Of a DNA stretch of 64,000 bases, positions 43,063 to 50,319 are shown one piece after another. The notes beneath the pieces are model-generated. The model was not told the DNA's origin. It was given only the letters and a program-made list of their open reading frames with translations, and did no database searches. The stretch comes from Acidobacteriota bacterium (GTDB taxonomy: Bacteria > Acidobacteriota > Vicinamibacteria > Vicinamibacterales > UBA2999): positions 1 through 64,000 of the forward strand of contig JACPCS010000110.1 in the NCBI GenBank assembly GCA_016184455.1, in the 5' to 3' direction. A program made the position numbers and the translations under genes. How positions within the stretch are numbered: position 1 is the stretch's first letter; each line of letters starts with the position of its first letter.

Positions 43063-43275
43063 ATGGCTCGTAATGCAGACGTCCCGACCACGCGCCGCGC
43101 GCCGGAGCGCTCCGAGACGCGGCGCTGGGATCCGTATCGGGTCGTGCCGCTGCCGCCGGGCGCCATCGCCGATTCGGCAAAGGCGAAGTTCTCCAACGGC
43201 GTGCTCGAGGTGACGGTCCAGGCACCCTCGCAGGAAACGCGCCGGGGCCGGAAGATCGACATTTCCGGCACGTAA
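43063..43275 (+). pseudogene. Hsp20 (small heat-shock protein) gene with internal deletion
   Basis: AAAGGAGG precedes ATG 43063. The 70-codon product joins an N-terminal arm (ERSETRRWDPYR) directly to the end of an alpha-crystallin domain (VVPLPPGAIADSAKAKFSNGVLEVTVQAP), which corresponds to its last strands. Intact Hsp20 proteins have 130-170 residues, with about 60-80 codons between these points. The frame is retained, so a short peptide may still be made, but it lacks most of the crystallin domain and should not be a chaperone. Confidence 0.75.
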
Positions 43276-43278
43276 CCC

Positions 43279-43974
43279 TCACGGCCCCTGCGGGGCCGCA
43301 ACGGGTGCGATGGTGGACGACGGTTCGAGGTGCGACGGTGCGTCCGACGGTGCGAAGTGCGAAGGTCCAGTGCTGGGTTCGGCTGCACCTTCGGACGCGG
43401 CACCCTCGAACGTCGCACCGTCGGACGCACTGTTCGCACCGCTCGCACCCTCGACCACCTTCGCACTTTCCGCTCGTGCGGCTTCCCGCCGTCTGAACAG
43501 GCGATCCACCAGGCTCGGCGTGCTCGCGTTCGGATTCCACCCGAGGCGGAGCACCGTGACGTCCACGGCGCGGCGGCCGAACGCCAGCGCCTCGTGGCAG
43601 CTCCACATGTAGATGTCGAGCACGCGCCCCTGCACCCGCGGTCCCGTGTCCATGATCGTGTAGACGCCGTTGTACTTCGCCGTGTCGGTCGAGAGGTTGA
43701 CGACGCTGCCGACCGGCAGGAGGGCGGGATCGGAGGCGGCGATGCCCGTGCGGACACCAACGCCGGATGCGGTCGTGCTCCCTTTGCAGTAGGCGGTCGC
43801 GGTGAAGGCGAGGCGCGAGCCGGCAGCCGGGAGCGTGGGGTCGACAAGGCCCCGCGGCGCCGCGTCGCGCGAGTCGAAGATGCTGGCGTCGTACAGCAGC
43901 ACGAACGCGGCCGACGCGATGCACGTCGCCGCCAGCTTCCGCCAGAGCGACCGGGAGATGAGGTGGCGCGTCAT
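43279..43974 (-). CDS. membrane-anchored 3D-domain protein
   Basis: 231 residues. One N-terminal membrane helix (LAATCIASAAFVLLYDASIF) is followed by a 3D domain (double-psi barrel as in MltA/YuiC): FTATAYCKGSTTASGVGVRTGIAASDPALLPVGSVVNL, VYTIMDTGPRVQGRVLDIYMWSCHEALAFGRRAVDVTVLR. The aspartates of TIMDTG and LDIY are the family hallmarks. Such domains cleave or bind peptidoglycan. The last ~65 residues are low-complexity and come from a DNA repeat (43306-43500). It overlaps thiL by four bases (ATGA) and is therefore co-translated with it. Confidence 0.8.
   Translation of the reverse strand: MTRHLISRSLWRKLAATCIASAAFVLLYDASIFDSRDAAPRGLVDPTLPAAGSRLAFTATAYCKGSTTASGVGVRTGIAASDPALLPVGSVVNLSTDTAKYNGVYTIMDTGPRVQGRVLDIYMWSCHEALAFGRRAVDVTVLRLGWNPNASTPSLVDRLFRRREAARAESAKVVEGASGANSASDGATFEGAASEGAAEPSTGPSHFAPSDAPSHLEPSSTIAPVAAPQGP
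43306..43500. repeat. GTGCGA(A/C/G)GG-type short tandem-like repeat inside a coding 3' end
   Basis: On the plus strand, variants of GTGCGACGGT, GTGCGAAGGT, GCACCTTCG, GCACCCTCG and GCACCGTCG recur more than ten times in under 200 bases, on both orientations. They encode the alanine/serine/glutamate-rich tail of the 3D-domain protein (GATFEGAASEGAAEPS). Such 8-10-base repeat drifts are typical of slippage-prone intergenic DNA. Confidence 0.6.
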
Positions 43975-44966
43975 CGGAAGTGCTCGTATCCCTCCGGCAG
44001 ATCGCGGCTGCCGCCGCCCGTTCGCAGCAGCAGCCGGCGCTCCCGCGTCACCTCGCCGATGCGGGTCACCAGGAGGCCGCCGAACGCCCGCTGCGCGCCT
44101 CGCAGCCGCCCATGGTGCGCCGGGCGCGACGTGAACAGCAGCTCATAGTCGTCGCCTCCCTGGAGTGCCGCCTCGATCGGATCGCGTCCGCGCGCCTCGT
44201 GCCAGCGCCGCACCGGGTCGGCGATCGGCAGCGCATCGGCGTCGATCGTGATGCCGGCGCCAGACGCCTGGGCGACCTGCCGAACCGCATCGGCCAGCCC
44301 GTCGCTCAGATCCATGCATGCCGAGGCGGCGCGGTGGCTCCCCAGCGCCAGTCCCGCGCGTACTCGCGGATCCGGACGGAGATACCGCTGTTCCTGCGCC
44401 TGCATCATCTGTGTGCCTCCGTCCCGCAGCGATTCGAGGCCCGCGAGGCCGTCACCGACCGTGCCCGTTAGATATACCCGATCGCCCGGACGCGCGCCCG
44501 ATCGCGTCAGCACCCGCCGCCGGCGCACGGTCCCGATGGCGGTCACATCGACGACGAGCGGGCCGGGCGAGCGCGAAATGTTGCCGCCGACCACGGCGAC
44601 GCGGTACGCGCTGGCGATCGCGAGCAGCCCGTCGACCAGGCCGTCGAACGTCGCCACGTCGAGGGCGTCGGGCAGCACGAGTGACAGGAGCGCCGCGCGC
44701 GGCCGCGCGCCCATCGCCGCCAGATCGCTGAGATTCACCGCCAGCGCCCGGTGACCGATGGCGTCGGGCGCGACGAAGCGCCGGTCGAAATGCACGCCCT
44801 CGACCTGCACATCGGTGGTGAACACGTCGAGCGCGCCGCGCTCCGGTTCCACGACCGCCGCATCGTCACCGGGGCCGACGACGAGCCACGCGGGCGCCAC
44901 GAGCCGCGCCGTGATGCGTTGGATGAGCGCGCGCTCGCCGAGGTCGGCTACGGTGCGAGTGGGCAA
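43971..44966 (-). CDS. thiL: thiamine-monophosphate kinase
   Basis: About 331 residues. It phosphorylates thiamine monophosphate to the diphosphate cofactor in the cytoplasm. Family motifs are present: VADLGERALIQRI, VVGPGDDAAVV, FTTDVQVEGVHFDRRFVAPDAIGHRALAVNLSDLAAMGA, VVGGNISRSPG, MDLSDGLADAVRQVA and LQGGDDYELLFT. The track start (45089) is impossible because it would read through the 6S RNA. The first usable in-frame codon after that RNA is TTG 44966, just before the conserved VADLGE. It overlaps the downstream 3D-domain gene by four bases. Confidence 0.9.
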   Translation of the reverse strand: MPTRTVADLGERALIQRITARLVAPAWLVVGPGDDAAVVEPERGALDVFTTDVQVEGVHFDRRFVAPDAIGHRALAVNLSDLAAMGARPRAALLSLVLPDALDVATFDGLVDGLLAIASAYRVAVVGGNISRSPGPLVVDVTAIGTVRRRRVLTRSGARPGDRVYLTGTVGDGLAGLESLRDGGTQMMQAQEQRYLRPDPRVRAGLALGSHRAASACMDLSDGLADAVRQVAQASGAGITIDADALPIADPVRRWHEARGRDPIEAALQGGDDYELLFTSRPAHHGRLRGAQRAFGGLLVTRIGEVTRERRLLLRTGGGSRDLPEGYEHFR

Positions 44967-44984
44967 CTGAACAGGGGGGGAAGG

Positions 44985-45168
44985 CAGCCCCGCTTTGCCG
45001 TGTGGGGAGGTCGAATGAACCTGCGAAAGCAGGTGGAACCGCTGTTGTCGGCCGCGCTTCAGGCTTCCTCGCCTCGGAGGCATGCACACCGCGCGTCCTC
45101 GCGGCTCGCTTGGGGTTTAACGTTGGCTCAGACGAGCCTCCGAACCATCACGAGCAAAGCAGGAGCTA
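44985..45168 (-). ncRNA. ssrS: 6S RNA
   Basis: On the minus strand, downstream of zapA (the usual ssrS location), the sequence matches the 6S plan. There is a 5' part GTGATGGTTCGGAGGCTCGT then CTGAGCCAA, a large open region, and the 3' part GGTGTGCATGCCTCCGAGG, AAGCCTGAAG and CGACAACAGC. These recall E. coli GTGAGCATGC, AAGCCTTAAA and CGACGACACA. The termini CCTGCTTTGCTCGTG and CACACGGCAAAGCGGGG pair to close the rod. A TAAGAT hexamer just upstream may be the -10. 6S RNA sequesters sigma-70 RNA polymerase in stationary phase. Ends are accurate to a few bases only. Confidence 0.85.
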
Positions 45169-45230
45169 CAGCAATCTTAGTCTGGCCCCGGGGGCCGGTC
45201 AAGCCGAGTAAGTGACTGATATTACGTGAC

Positions 45231-45518
45231 TTATTGTGCCGAGAGCGCCTGGTCGACGAGCTGTTCGATCCGCAGGGTCCGCTCGTGCAGCTCGCCGTGG
45301 GAGGCCGACTGGTTCTGGCGCGTGCGGAAGCACTCGTCGGCGAGATTGAGCGCGACGAGAATCGCCAGACTCAACATGTCGGTCGTCGGCACCGCCTCGG
45401 AGGCGGCGCGCATCTTCTGATCGACGTACGCCGCAAGCTCGATCACGTACGCCGGGTCGAGGGTGCTGCGGATCGGATAGCGCTGGCCGCCGATTTCAAC
45501 CGTGACGACGCCTGGCAT
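45231..45518 (-). CDS. zapA: cell division protein ZapA
   Basis: 95 residues from ATG 45518 (MPGVVTVEIGGQRYPIRSTLDPAYVIELAAYVDQKMR). The N-terminal strand pair and the long C-terminal coiled coil (LSLAILVALNLADECFRTRQNQSASHGELHERTLRIEQLVDQAL) are typical of ZapA, which bundles FtsZ filaments at the division ring. The size is normal. A ZapB-like coiled-coil gene precedes it across a repeat, and 6S RNA follows it, an arrangement conserved in many bacteria. Confidence 0.9.
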   Translation of the reverse strand: MPGVVTVEIGGQRYPIRSTLDPAYVIELAAYVDQKMRAASEAVPTTDMLSLAILVALNLADECFRTRQNQSASHGELHERTLRIEQLVDQALSAQ

Positions 45519-45529
45519 AAAGTCTTTTG

Positions 45530-45583
45530 TCTCTTGTCTCTGGTCTCTTGTCGTCAAGCGACCAAAGACCACAGACGAGAGAC
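45530..45583. repeat. inverted repeat of the GAGACCAAAGACC family, copy 1
   Basis: TCTCTTGTCTCTGGTCTC faces GACCAAAGACCACAGACGAGAGA across CGTCAAGCG. It lies between the zapA and zapB-like genes. A close relative stands between rpmI and infC (49663-49707). Confidence 0.7.
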
Positions 45584-45585
45584 AT

Positions 45586-45861
45586 TCACAATGCCTCCAG
45601 GTGCGACAGCATCTCGGCGACGCGCTGGCGGATCGCGTCGCGCTCGTGCCGCAGCGCGTCGAGCTCCGCATCGACGCCGTGCGCGTCGGCCAGCCGCGCG
45701 CGCAGCGATTCGACTTCCTGCGTGAGCCGCGCGTGCTCCTCCGTCGCCGTCGCCTGCTCGGCGCGAAGCCTCGTCACGACACTGACCAGAAGCTTCACCT
45801 TCTCCTCGAGCCGATCGATCGGCTCGAGATCGACCGTACGCGCCACCGCCTGCTTTGCCAT
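45586..45861 (-). CDS. ZapB-like coiled-coil protein
   Basis: 91 residues from ATG 45861 (MAKQAVARTVDLEPIDRLEEKVKLLVSVVTRLRAEQ). Almost the whole protein is a parallel coiled coil with heptads (RLTQEVESLRARLADAH, DALRHERDAIRQRVAEMLSHLEAL). Short coiled-coil proteins directly before zapA are usually annotated as ZapB-like division factors that link ZapA to the nucleoid. The first 15 codons in the track are not conserved-looking. Function is inferred mainly from position and fold. Confidence 0.75.
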   Translation of the reverse strand: MAKQAVARTVDLEPIDRLEEKVKLLVSVVTRLRAEQATATEEHARLTQEVESLRARLADAHGVDAELDALRHERDAIRQRVAEMLSHLEAL

Positions 45862-45906
45862 CCGTGCCTCGCGTGTGAGGGAAAAATGCTGCCGGCAGAA
45901 TAGCAT

Positions 45907-45924
45907 GGTTGGTGACGACCAACC
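45907..45924. repeat. short hairpin between pheT and the zapB-like gene
   Basis: GGTTGGT and ACCAACC flank GACG. It stands five bases downstream of the pheT stop and may act as a weak terminator or processing site; no T-run follows. Confidence 0.45.
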
Positions 45925-45929
45925 ACCAA

Positions 45930-47990
45930 CTAACGTTGTACCGCGCCGTTCTTTTCCTTCAATGCTGCGATCACGCGCGTCATCGCGTCCTGCACTTCCG
46001 CGTCCGTGAGCGTTCTGTCAGATGACCGGAAAGTCAGCCTCAGAGACAGACTGACTTTGTCGGGCGGAATGCCCTTGCCCTGATAGCGGTCGAACTCGCT
46101 GACGCGGACGAGCGTCGGCGGCGCCGCGTCGCGAATGGTCGCGCGCACGTCCGTTGCGGGCAGCGCTTCGTCGACGAGGATCGAGATATCGCGAACGACC
46201 GACGGGAACCGCGGCAGTGGTTCGACGCGCACCGCGCGGCGGGCGGCGGCCGGCGGGAGCGCGTCGAGATCGATCTCCGCCGCGTAGACCGGATCGTTGC
46301 CCGGCAGACCGTGATCGTCTGCGATCGACTCGGCGAGCTGGCCGACGACGCCGACCCGCGTGCCGTTGGCGAAGACCGCCGCGGCGCGGCCGGGCATCAG
46401 CCATCGCTCGTCGGCGGGCGTGGTGTGGACTTCCACGCCCAACGCTTGGCAGACACGCTCGGCGACCGCCTGGATATCGAAGAAATCCACGGGCCTGCCG
46501 CTGCCGCTCCAGTGCTCGGGCGCGCCTGCGCCGGTCCAGACGCAGCCGACCGCCTGCCGCTCGCCGGTGGATCGCATAAAGCGGGCGCCGAGCTCGAACA
46601 GGCGCACGTCGCGCTGTTCGCGCCGGCGGTTGTGGGCAACCGCGTCCATCAGGCCGGGCAGCAGCGACGGCCGGAGCACGGCGAACAGTTCCGAGAGGGG
46701 GTTGGCGATCGGCACGAGATCCCCTTCGCCCGCAAAGGGCGCCGCGGCGCGCTCGGCGATGAACCCGAAGGTCACCGCTTCGAAGAACCCCGCCGCGGTG
46801 AGCGCCGACCGCAGATCGCGCGCGCGCTGGATTCGCGGATCGACCGGCGGCGGCGCGGTGGTCAGCGCGGGGAACGTCGTCGGCAGCCGATCGAATCCGT
46901 AGTGGCGCGCGACTTCCTCGATCACATCGACCTCGCGCCGCACGTCGACGCGGCGCGTCGGGACGGCCACGCGCCAGCCGCCGGGCGCCGGCGCGAGCGT
47001 GAAGCCGAGGCGCTCGAGCATGCGTCGCACATCGCGATCCGGGATCGCCGTTCCGAGCAGGCCGGCGATCTTCTCGCGGCGCAGCCGCAGCACGCCGGGT
47101 TTGATGCGCGCCGGGTAGCGATCGATCACGCCGCCCCGCGCGCGCCCGGCGCCGATCATTTCGATGAGCGCGAGCGCGCGGCGCATGGCGTTGACGGCCG
47201 TCGCGGGATCGGCGCCGCGCTCGAAGCGCACGCTCGCTTCCGTCTTCAGTCCGAGCTTCTTACTGGTGCGGCGCACCGACAGCGGGTTGAAGTAGGCGCT
47301 CTCGAGGACGATCGTCTTCGTCGCGGCGCTCACCTCCGAGTTGCCGCCGCCCATCACGCCCGCGACCGCCGTCGCGCGCTCGGCGTCGGCGATCACCAGC
47401 ATCTCCGGCGAGAGCGTCCGGAGCTGACCGTCGAGCGTGCGCAGCGTCTCGCCCGGGCGCGCCGTCCGCACCCGAATCTCCGGGCCCGCCAGCCGTGCGT
47501 GGTCGAAGGCGTGCATCGGCTGCCCGAGCTCGAGCAGCACGTAGTTGGTGACGTCGACGATGTTGCTGATCGGCCGGATGCCGGCGGCCTCGAGGCGCGT
47601 CTGCATCCACGTGGGCGAGGGACGCAGCTCGACGTCGGCGACCGCGCCGACGTAGCGCGGGCAGAGGTCCGGGTTTTCGATGGTGATTTGGAGTGCCGAG
47701 GATCGTGGGGCGGGCCCTTTGGGCCCGCCGCGCGAGCCCGAAGGGCTCGCCCCAGGACCGCGCGTCCGCAGTTTCACCCCGTACGCCGTCGCCACCTCGC
47801 GCGCCATGCCGCCGACCGACAGGCAGTCGGGGCGGTTCGCGGTGACCTCGAAGTCGATCACCGCATCTCCGGTGCCGACCGTCTCGATCCCCTCGACCGC
47901 GAAGCCGCGCGTGGACATCGTCCGCGCGACATCCTCGGCCGAGTCCGGGATGTCGACGAGCTCACGCAGCCAGGAGAGCAGGATTCTCAC
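45930..47990 (-). CDS. pheT: phenylalanyl-tRNA synthetase beta subunit, short form
   Basis: 686 residues from GTG 47990, which overlaps the pheS stop (GTGA). It starts [35 protein letters not shown] and proceeds to the B1 and B3/B4 domains (NIVDVTNYVLLELGQPMHAFD, MGGGNSEVS, KTEASVRFERGADP), B5, the catalytic-like core and the C-terminal anticodon-binding fold (FPSVVRDISILVDE, FRSSDRTLTDAEV). Bacterial PheT usually has ~800 residues. The B2 EMAP-type tRNA-binding domain expected after GFAVEGIE is absent, as in some other lineages. An unusual Gly/Pro/Ser-rich insert after AYGVKLRT comes from a palindromic repeat (47706-47754). It pairs with PheS as (alpha-beta)2. Confidence 0.93.
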   Translation of the reverse strand: MRILLSWLRELVDIPDSAEDVARTMSTRGFAVEGIETVGTGDAVIDFEVTANRPDCLSVGGMAREVATAYGVKLRTRGPGASPSGSRGGPKGPAPRSSALQITIENPDLCPRYVGAVADVELRPSPTWMQTRLEAAGIRPISNIVDVTNYVLLELGQPMHAFDHARLAGPEIRVRTARPGETLRTLDGQLRTLSPEMLVIADAERATAVAGVMGGGNSEVSAATKTIVLESAYFNPLSVRRTSKKLGLKTEASVRFERGADPATAVNAMRRALALIEMIGAGRARGGVIDRYPARIKPGVLRLRREKIAGLLGTAIPDRDVRRMLERLGFTLAPAPGGWRVAVPTRRVDVRREVDVIEEVARHYGFDRLPTTFPALTTAPPPVDPRIQRARDLRSALTAAGFFEAVTFGFIAERAAAPFAGEGDLVPIANPLSELFAVLRPSLLPGLMDAVAHNRRREQRDVRLFELGARFMRSTGERQAVGCVWTGAGAPEHWSGSGRPVDFFDIQAVAERVCQALGVEVHTTPADERWLMPGRAAAVFANGTRVGVVGQLAESIADDHGLPGNDPVYAAEIDLDALPPAAARRAVRVEPLPRFPSVVRDISILVDEALPATDVRATIRDAAPPTLVRVSEFDRYQGKGIPPDKVSLSLRLTFRSSDRTLTDAEVQDAMTRVIAALKEKNGAVQR
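47706..47754. repeat. paired-hairpin palindrome inserted in frame in pheT
   Basis: GGCGGGCCC-TTT-GGGCCCGCC (47709-47729) and GCGAGCCC-GAA-GGGCTCGC (47732-47750) stand side by side. They are enclosed by TGGGGC (47706-47711) and GCCCCA (47749-47754), so the whole could fold as a cruciform. It encodes about 17 residues (GASPSGSRGGPKGPAPR) between two conserved parts of PheT without shifting the frame. Confidence 0.85.
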
Positions 47991-49078
47991 AGCGGGAACT
48001 GCTCCAGGAAGCGCAGGTCGTTCTCGTAGAACAGGCGGATGTCGTCGACGCCGTACTTCAGCATCGCGACGCGCTCCATGCCCATGCCGAACGCGAAGCC
48101 GGTCACCTCGTCCGGGTCGTAGCCGACCGCCTCGAACACGGCGGGGTGCACCATGCCGCTGCCGAGGATCTCGAGCCAGCCGGTGTGCTTGCACGTGCCG
48201 CAGCCCGAGCCGCCGCAGCTCTGGCAGCTGATGTCGACCTCCGCGCTCGGCTCGGTGTACGGGAAGAAGCTCGGACGCAGCCGCACCCGTACGTCGCCGA
48301 ACAGATCGCGCAGCATCGCCTCGAACGTTCCCTTGAGATCCGCGAGGGTGATCCCGCGTCCGACGACGAGCCCCTCGAACTGCTGGAACATCGGCGTGTG
48401 GCTGAGATCGAGCTGGTCGCGGCGATAGACGCGTCCCGGCACGATGAGGCGGATCGGCGGGGGAAACGTCTTCATGTAGCGGATCTGCATCGCCGAGGTG
48501 TGCGTGCGGAGGAGCGTCGCGGCGCGCACCTGCGCCTCGGGCACGCGGCCTCGATGCGCGCCCCACGTGCCGCCGGCGATCGGCACGCCGAGGTACAGCG
48601 TGTCCTGCATGTCGCGCGCGGGGTGGTCGGGCGGCATGTTGAGCGCCTCGAAGTTGTGGTAGTCGTCCTCGACTTCGGGCCCTTCGAGGATCTCGTAGCC
48701 CATCCGCGCGAAGATGTCCTCCACCTCCTGGCGCACGCGCATCAGCGGATGGATGCGGCCGATCGGGATCGGGCGGCTGCCGAGCGTCGGGTCGATCGCG
48801 CCGGCCGGTCGGCGCGTCGCCGCGACCGCGCCGCGCTTCTCCTCGATTGCGGATTCGATCTCGGTCTTGAAGGCGTTGACCAGCCGGCCGAACTCGCGCC
48901 GCTCGTCGGGCGGGACGGTGCCCACCTGCTTGAGGAGCGCGGTGACCGATCCGTTCTTGCGGCTCAGGAAGGCGGCGTCGAGGGCGTCGAGATCGCGGTC
49001 GGTGGTGGCGGCGGCCAGCCGCGCGCGGAAATCCGCGCGCAGCGCGTCGATGGCCGTCCGGACCTCGGTATCAGGCAT
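47987..49078 (-). CDS. pheS: phenylalanyl-tRNA synthetase alpha subunit
   Basis: A 363-residue class II synthetase subunit that activates phenylalanine and, with PheT, charges tRNA-Phe. The N-terminal coiled coil (residues 1-85) binds tRNA. Motifs: [54 protein letters not shown] (motif 1 region), [39 protein letters not shown] (motif 2) and [14 protein letters not shown] (motif 3). [17 protein letters not shown] stretch could hold a metal and is seen in a subset of PheS. It overlaps rplT by eight bases and pheT by four. Confidence 0.96.
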   Translation of the reverse strand: MPDTEVRTAIDALRADFRARLAAATTDRDLDALDAAFLSRKNGSVTALLKQVGTVPPDERREFGRLVNAFKTEIESAIEEKRGAVAATRRPAGAIDPTLGSRPIPIGRIHPLMRVRQEVEDIFARMGYEILEGPEVEDDYHNFEALNMPPDHPARDMQDTLYLGVPIAGGTWGAHRGRVPEAQVRAATLLRTHTSAMQIRYMKTFPPPIRLIVPGRVYRRDQLDLSHTPMFQQFEGLVVGRGITLADLKGTFEAMLRDLFGDVRVRLRPSFFPYTEPSAEVDISCQSCGGSGCGTCKHTGWLEILGSGMVHPAVFEAVGYDPDEVTGFAFGMGMERVAMLKYGVDDIRLFYENDLRFLEQFPL

Positions 49079-49442
49079 TCGCCTGGGCGGGCAGCGCGGC
49101 CTTGGCCTGCGCCACCACCTTGGCGAACGCCGCGGACTGGGTGGCGGCCAGATCGGCCAGCATCTTGCGGTCGATGGTGACGCCCGCCGCCTTGAGCCCG
49201 CGCATCAGCTGTGCGTAGGTGAGGCCGTTCTCTCGCGCCGCCGCGTTGATCCGCACGATCCAGAGCCGGCGGAAGTCGCGCTTCTTGTTCTTGCGCCCGA
49301 CGTAGGCGTACTTGCCCGCGATGTCGACCGCTTCCTTGGCGGCGCGATACAGCTTGCTCTTGGTCTGGTAATACCCCTTGGCGCGCGACAGCAGCTTCTT
49401 GCGCTTGGCGCGGCGAACCGTTCCTCGTTTGACTCTCGGCAT
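49071..49442 (-). CDS. rplT: 50S ribosomal protein L20
   Basis: 123 residues, starting [39 protein letters not shown], with the typical basic extended N-terminus and the globular C-terminal half ([29 protein letters not shown]). It binds 23S rRNA early in assembly and in many bacteria represses its own operon. It overlaps the pheS start by eight bases and follows rpmI after nine, as in the conserved infC-rpmI-rplT cluster. Confidence 0.97.
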   Translation of the reverse strand: MPRVKRGTVRRAKRKKLLSRAKGYYQTKSKLYRAAKEAVDIAGKYAYVGRKNKKRDFRRLWIVRINAAARENGLTYAQLMRGLKAAGVTIDRKMLADLAATQSAAFAKVVAQAKAALPAQANA

Positions 49443-49451
49443 TGCGTCCTC

Positions 49452-49649
49452 TTATTTGTACGGCAGCATGCGATTGAGCTTGTCGGCGTCCTGCGGCGCC
49501 ACCTCGCGCTTCTTCCGCATGTGGCGCTTCACCTTCGTCGTCTTGCTCGTCAGGATGTGGCGCTTGAACGCCGAGGCGCGCATGATCTTCCCCGTGCCGG
49601 TCTTCTTGAAGCGCTTCGCGGCGCCCCGGTGCGTTTTGAGCTTTGGCAT
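49452..49649 (-). CDS. rpmI: 50S ribosomal protein L35
   Basis: 65 residues, [47 protein letters not shown], the standard L35 sequence pattern and length. It is in the normal operon position between infC and rplT. The 71-base gap to infC holds a palindromic repeat. Confidence 0.97.
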   Translation of the reverse strand: MPKLKTHRGAAKRFKKTGTGKIMRASAFKRHILTSKTTKVKRHMRKKREVAPQDADKLNRMLPYK

Positions 49650-49662
49650 ATTTCCGTCTTTA

Positions 49663-49707
49663 GTCTCTGGTCTTTAGTCGTTGTCCTGGACGAGAGACCA
49701 GAGACCA
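49663..49707. repeat. inverted repeat of the GAGACCAAAGACC family, copy 2
   Basis: GTCTCTGGTCTTTAGTCG faces CGAGAGACCAGAGAC across TTGTCCTGGA, between infC and rpmI. It is related to the element at 45530-45583. In this position a hairpin could change the ratio of IF3 to L35/L20 synthesis. Confidence 0.7.
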
Positions 49708-49720
49708 AAGACCCGTGGTT

Positions 49721-50308
49721 TTACTCGTCCGCCGCCGCCGCTTCCTGCGGCTTCGGCCTCGTTCCCGACTTGCGGCCCGTGCGCTGCGCCAGGATCACGT
49801 GCATCTGGTTGCCTTCCATGCGCGGCATCGTCTCGGGCATCGCGGCGTCGGCCAGCTCGCTCATCAGCCGCTCGAGGATACGGCGCCCGATCTCGGGATG
49901 CGCCATTTCGCGTCCCCGGAAGAAGATCGTCGCTTTCACCTTGTCGCCTTCGGCGAGGAAGCGCTCGATGTGCTTCTTCTTGAACTGATAGTCGTGCTCG
50001 TCGACCTTCGGCCGGAACTTGATCTCCTTGACGTCGATCACTCGCTGGTGCTTCTTGGCCTCGCGCGACCGCTTCTGCTCCTGGTATTGGTACTTGCCGA
50101 AATCCATGATCCGGCAGACCGGCGGCACCGCCGTCGGGGAGATCTCGACGAGGTCGAGCCCCTTCTGCTTCGCGATGGCAAGTGCCTGGGGAGGAGGCAT
50201 GATGCCGAGCTGCTGGCCGCTTTCGTCGATTACGCGGATCTCACGGACCCGGATGCGCTCGTTGATGCGAACGCGGTCGTCACGTCGGGGCGAACGGTCG
50301 TAAGCGAT
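49721..50308 (-). CDS. infC: translation initiation factor IF-3, AUC start
   Basis: The track lists only 159 residues from the internal ATG at 50200. Homology continues upstream: RVRINERIRVREIRVIDESG and QQLGIMPPPQALAIAKQKGLDLVEISP. In this frame there is no ATG, GTG or TTG before 50200. The stretch opens at ATC 50308, four bases after AGGAGG, giving a 195-residue IF3 of normal size. A non-canonical start is well known for infC (AUU in E. coli) and underlies its autoregulation, since IF3 rejects such codons. C-terminal domain motifs GDKVKATIFFRGREMAHPEIGRRILERL are present. It starts 11 bases after the thrS stop. Confidence 0.93.
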   Translation of the reverse strand: MAYDRSPRRDDRVRINERIRVREIRVIDESGQQLGIMPPPQALAIAKQKGLDLVEISPTAVPPVCRIMDFGKYQYQEQKRSREAKKHQRVIDVKEIKFRPKVDEHDYQFKKKHIERFLAEGDKVKATIFFRGREMAHPEIGRRILERLMSELADAAMPETMPRMEGNQMHVILAQRTGRKSGTRPKPQEAAAADE

Positions 50309-50319
50309 AACGCCTCCTC

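Noticed and set aside
44967-45089. Upstream extension of thiL in the ORF track
   Set aside because: It would translate the 6S RNA; conserved ThiL sequence begins only after 44966.
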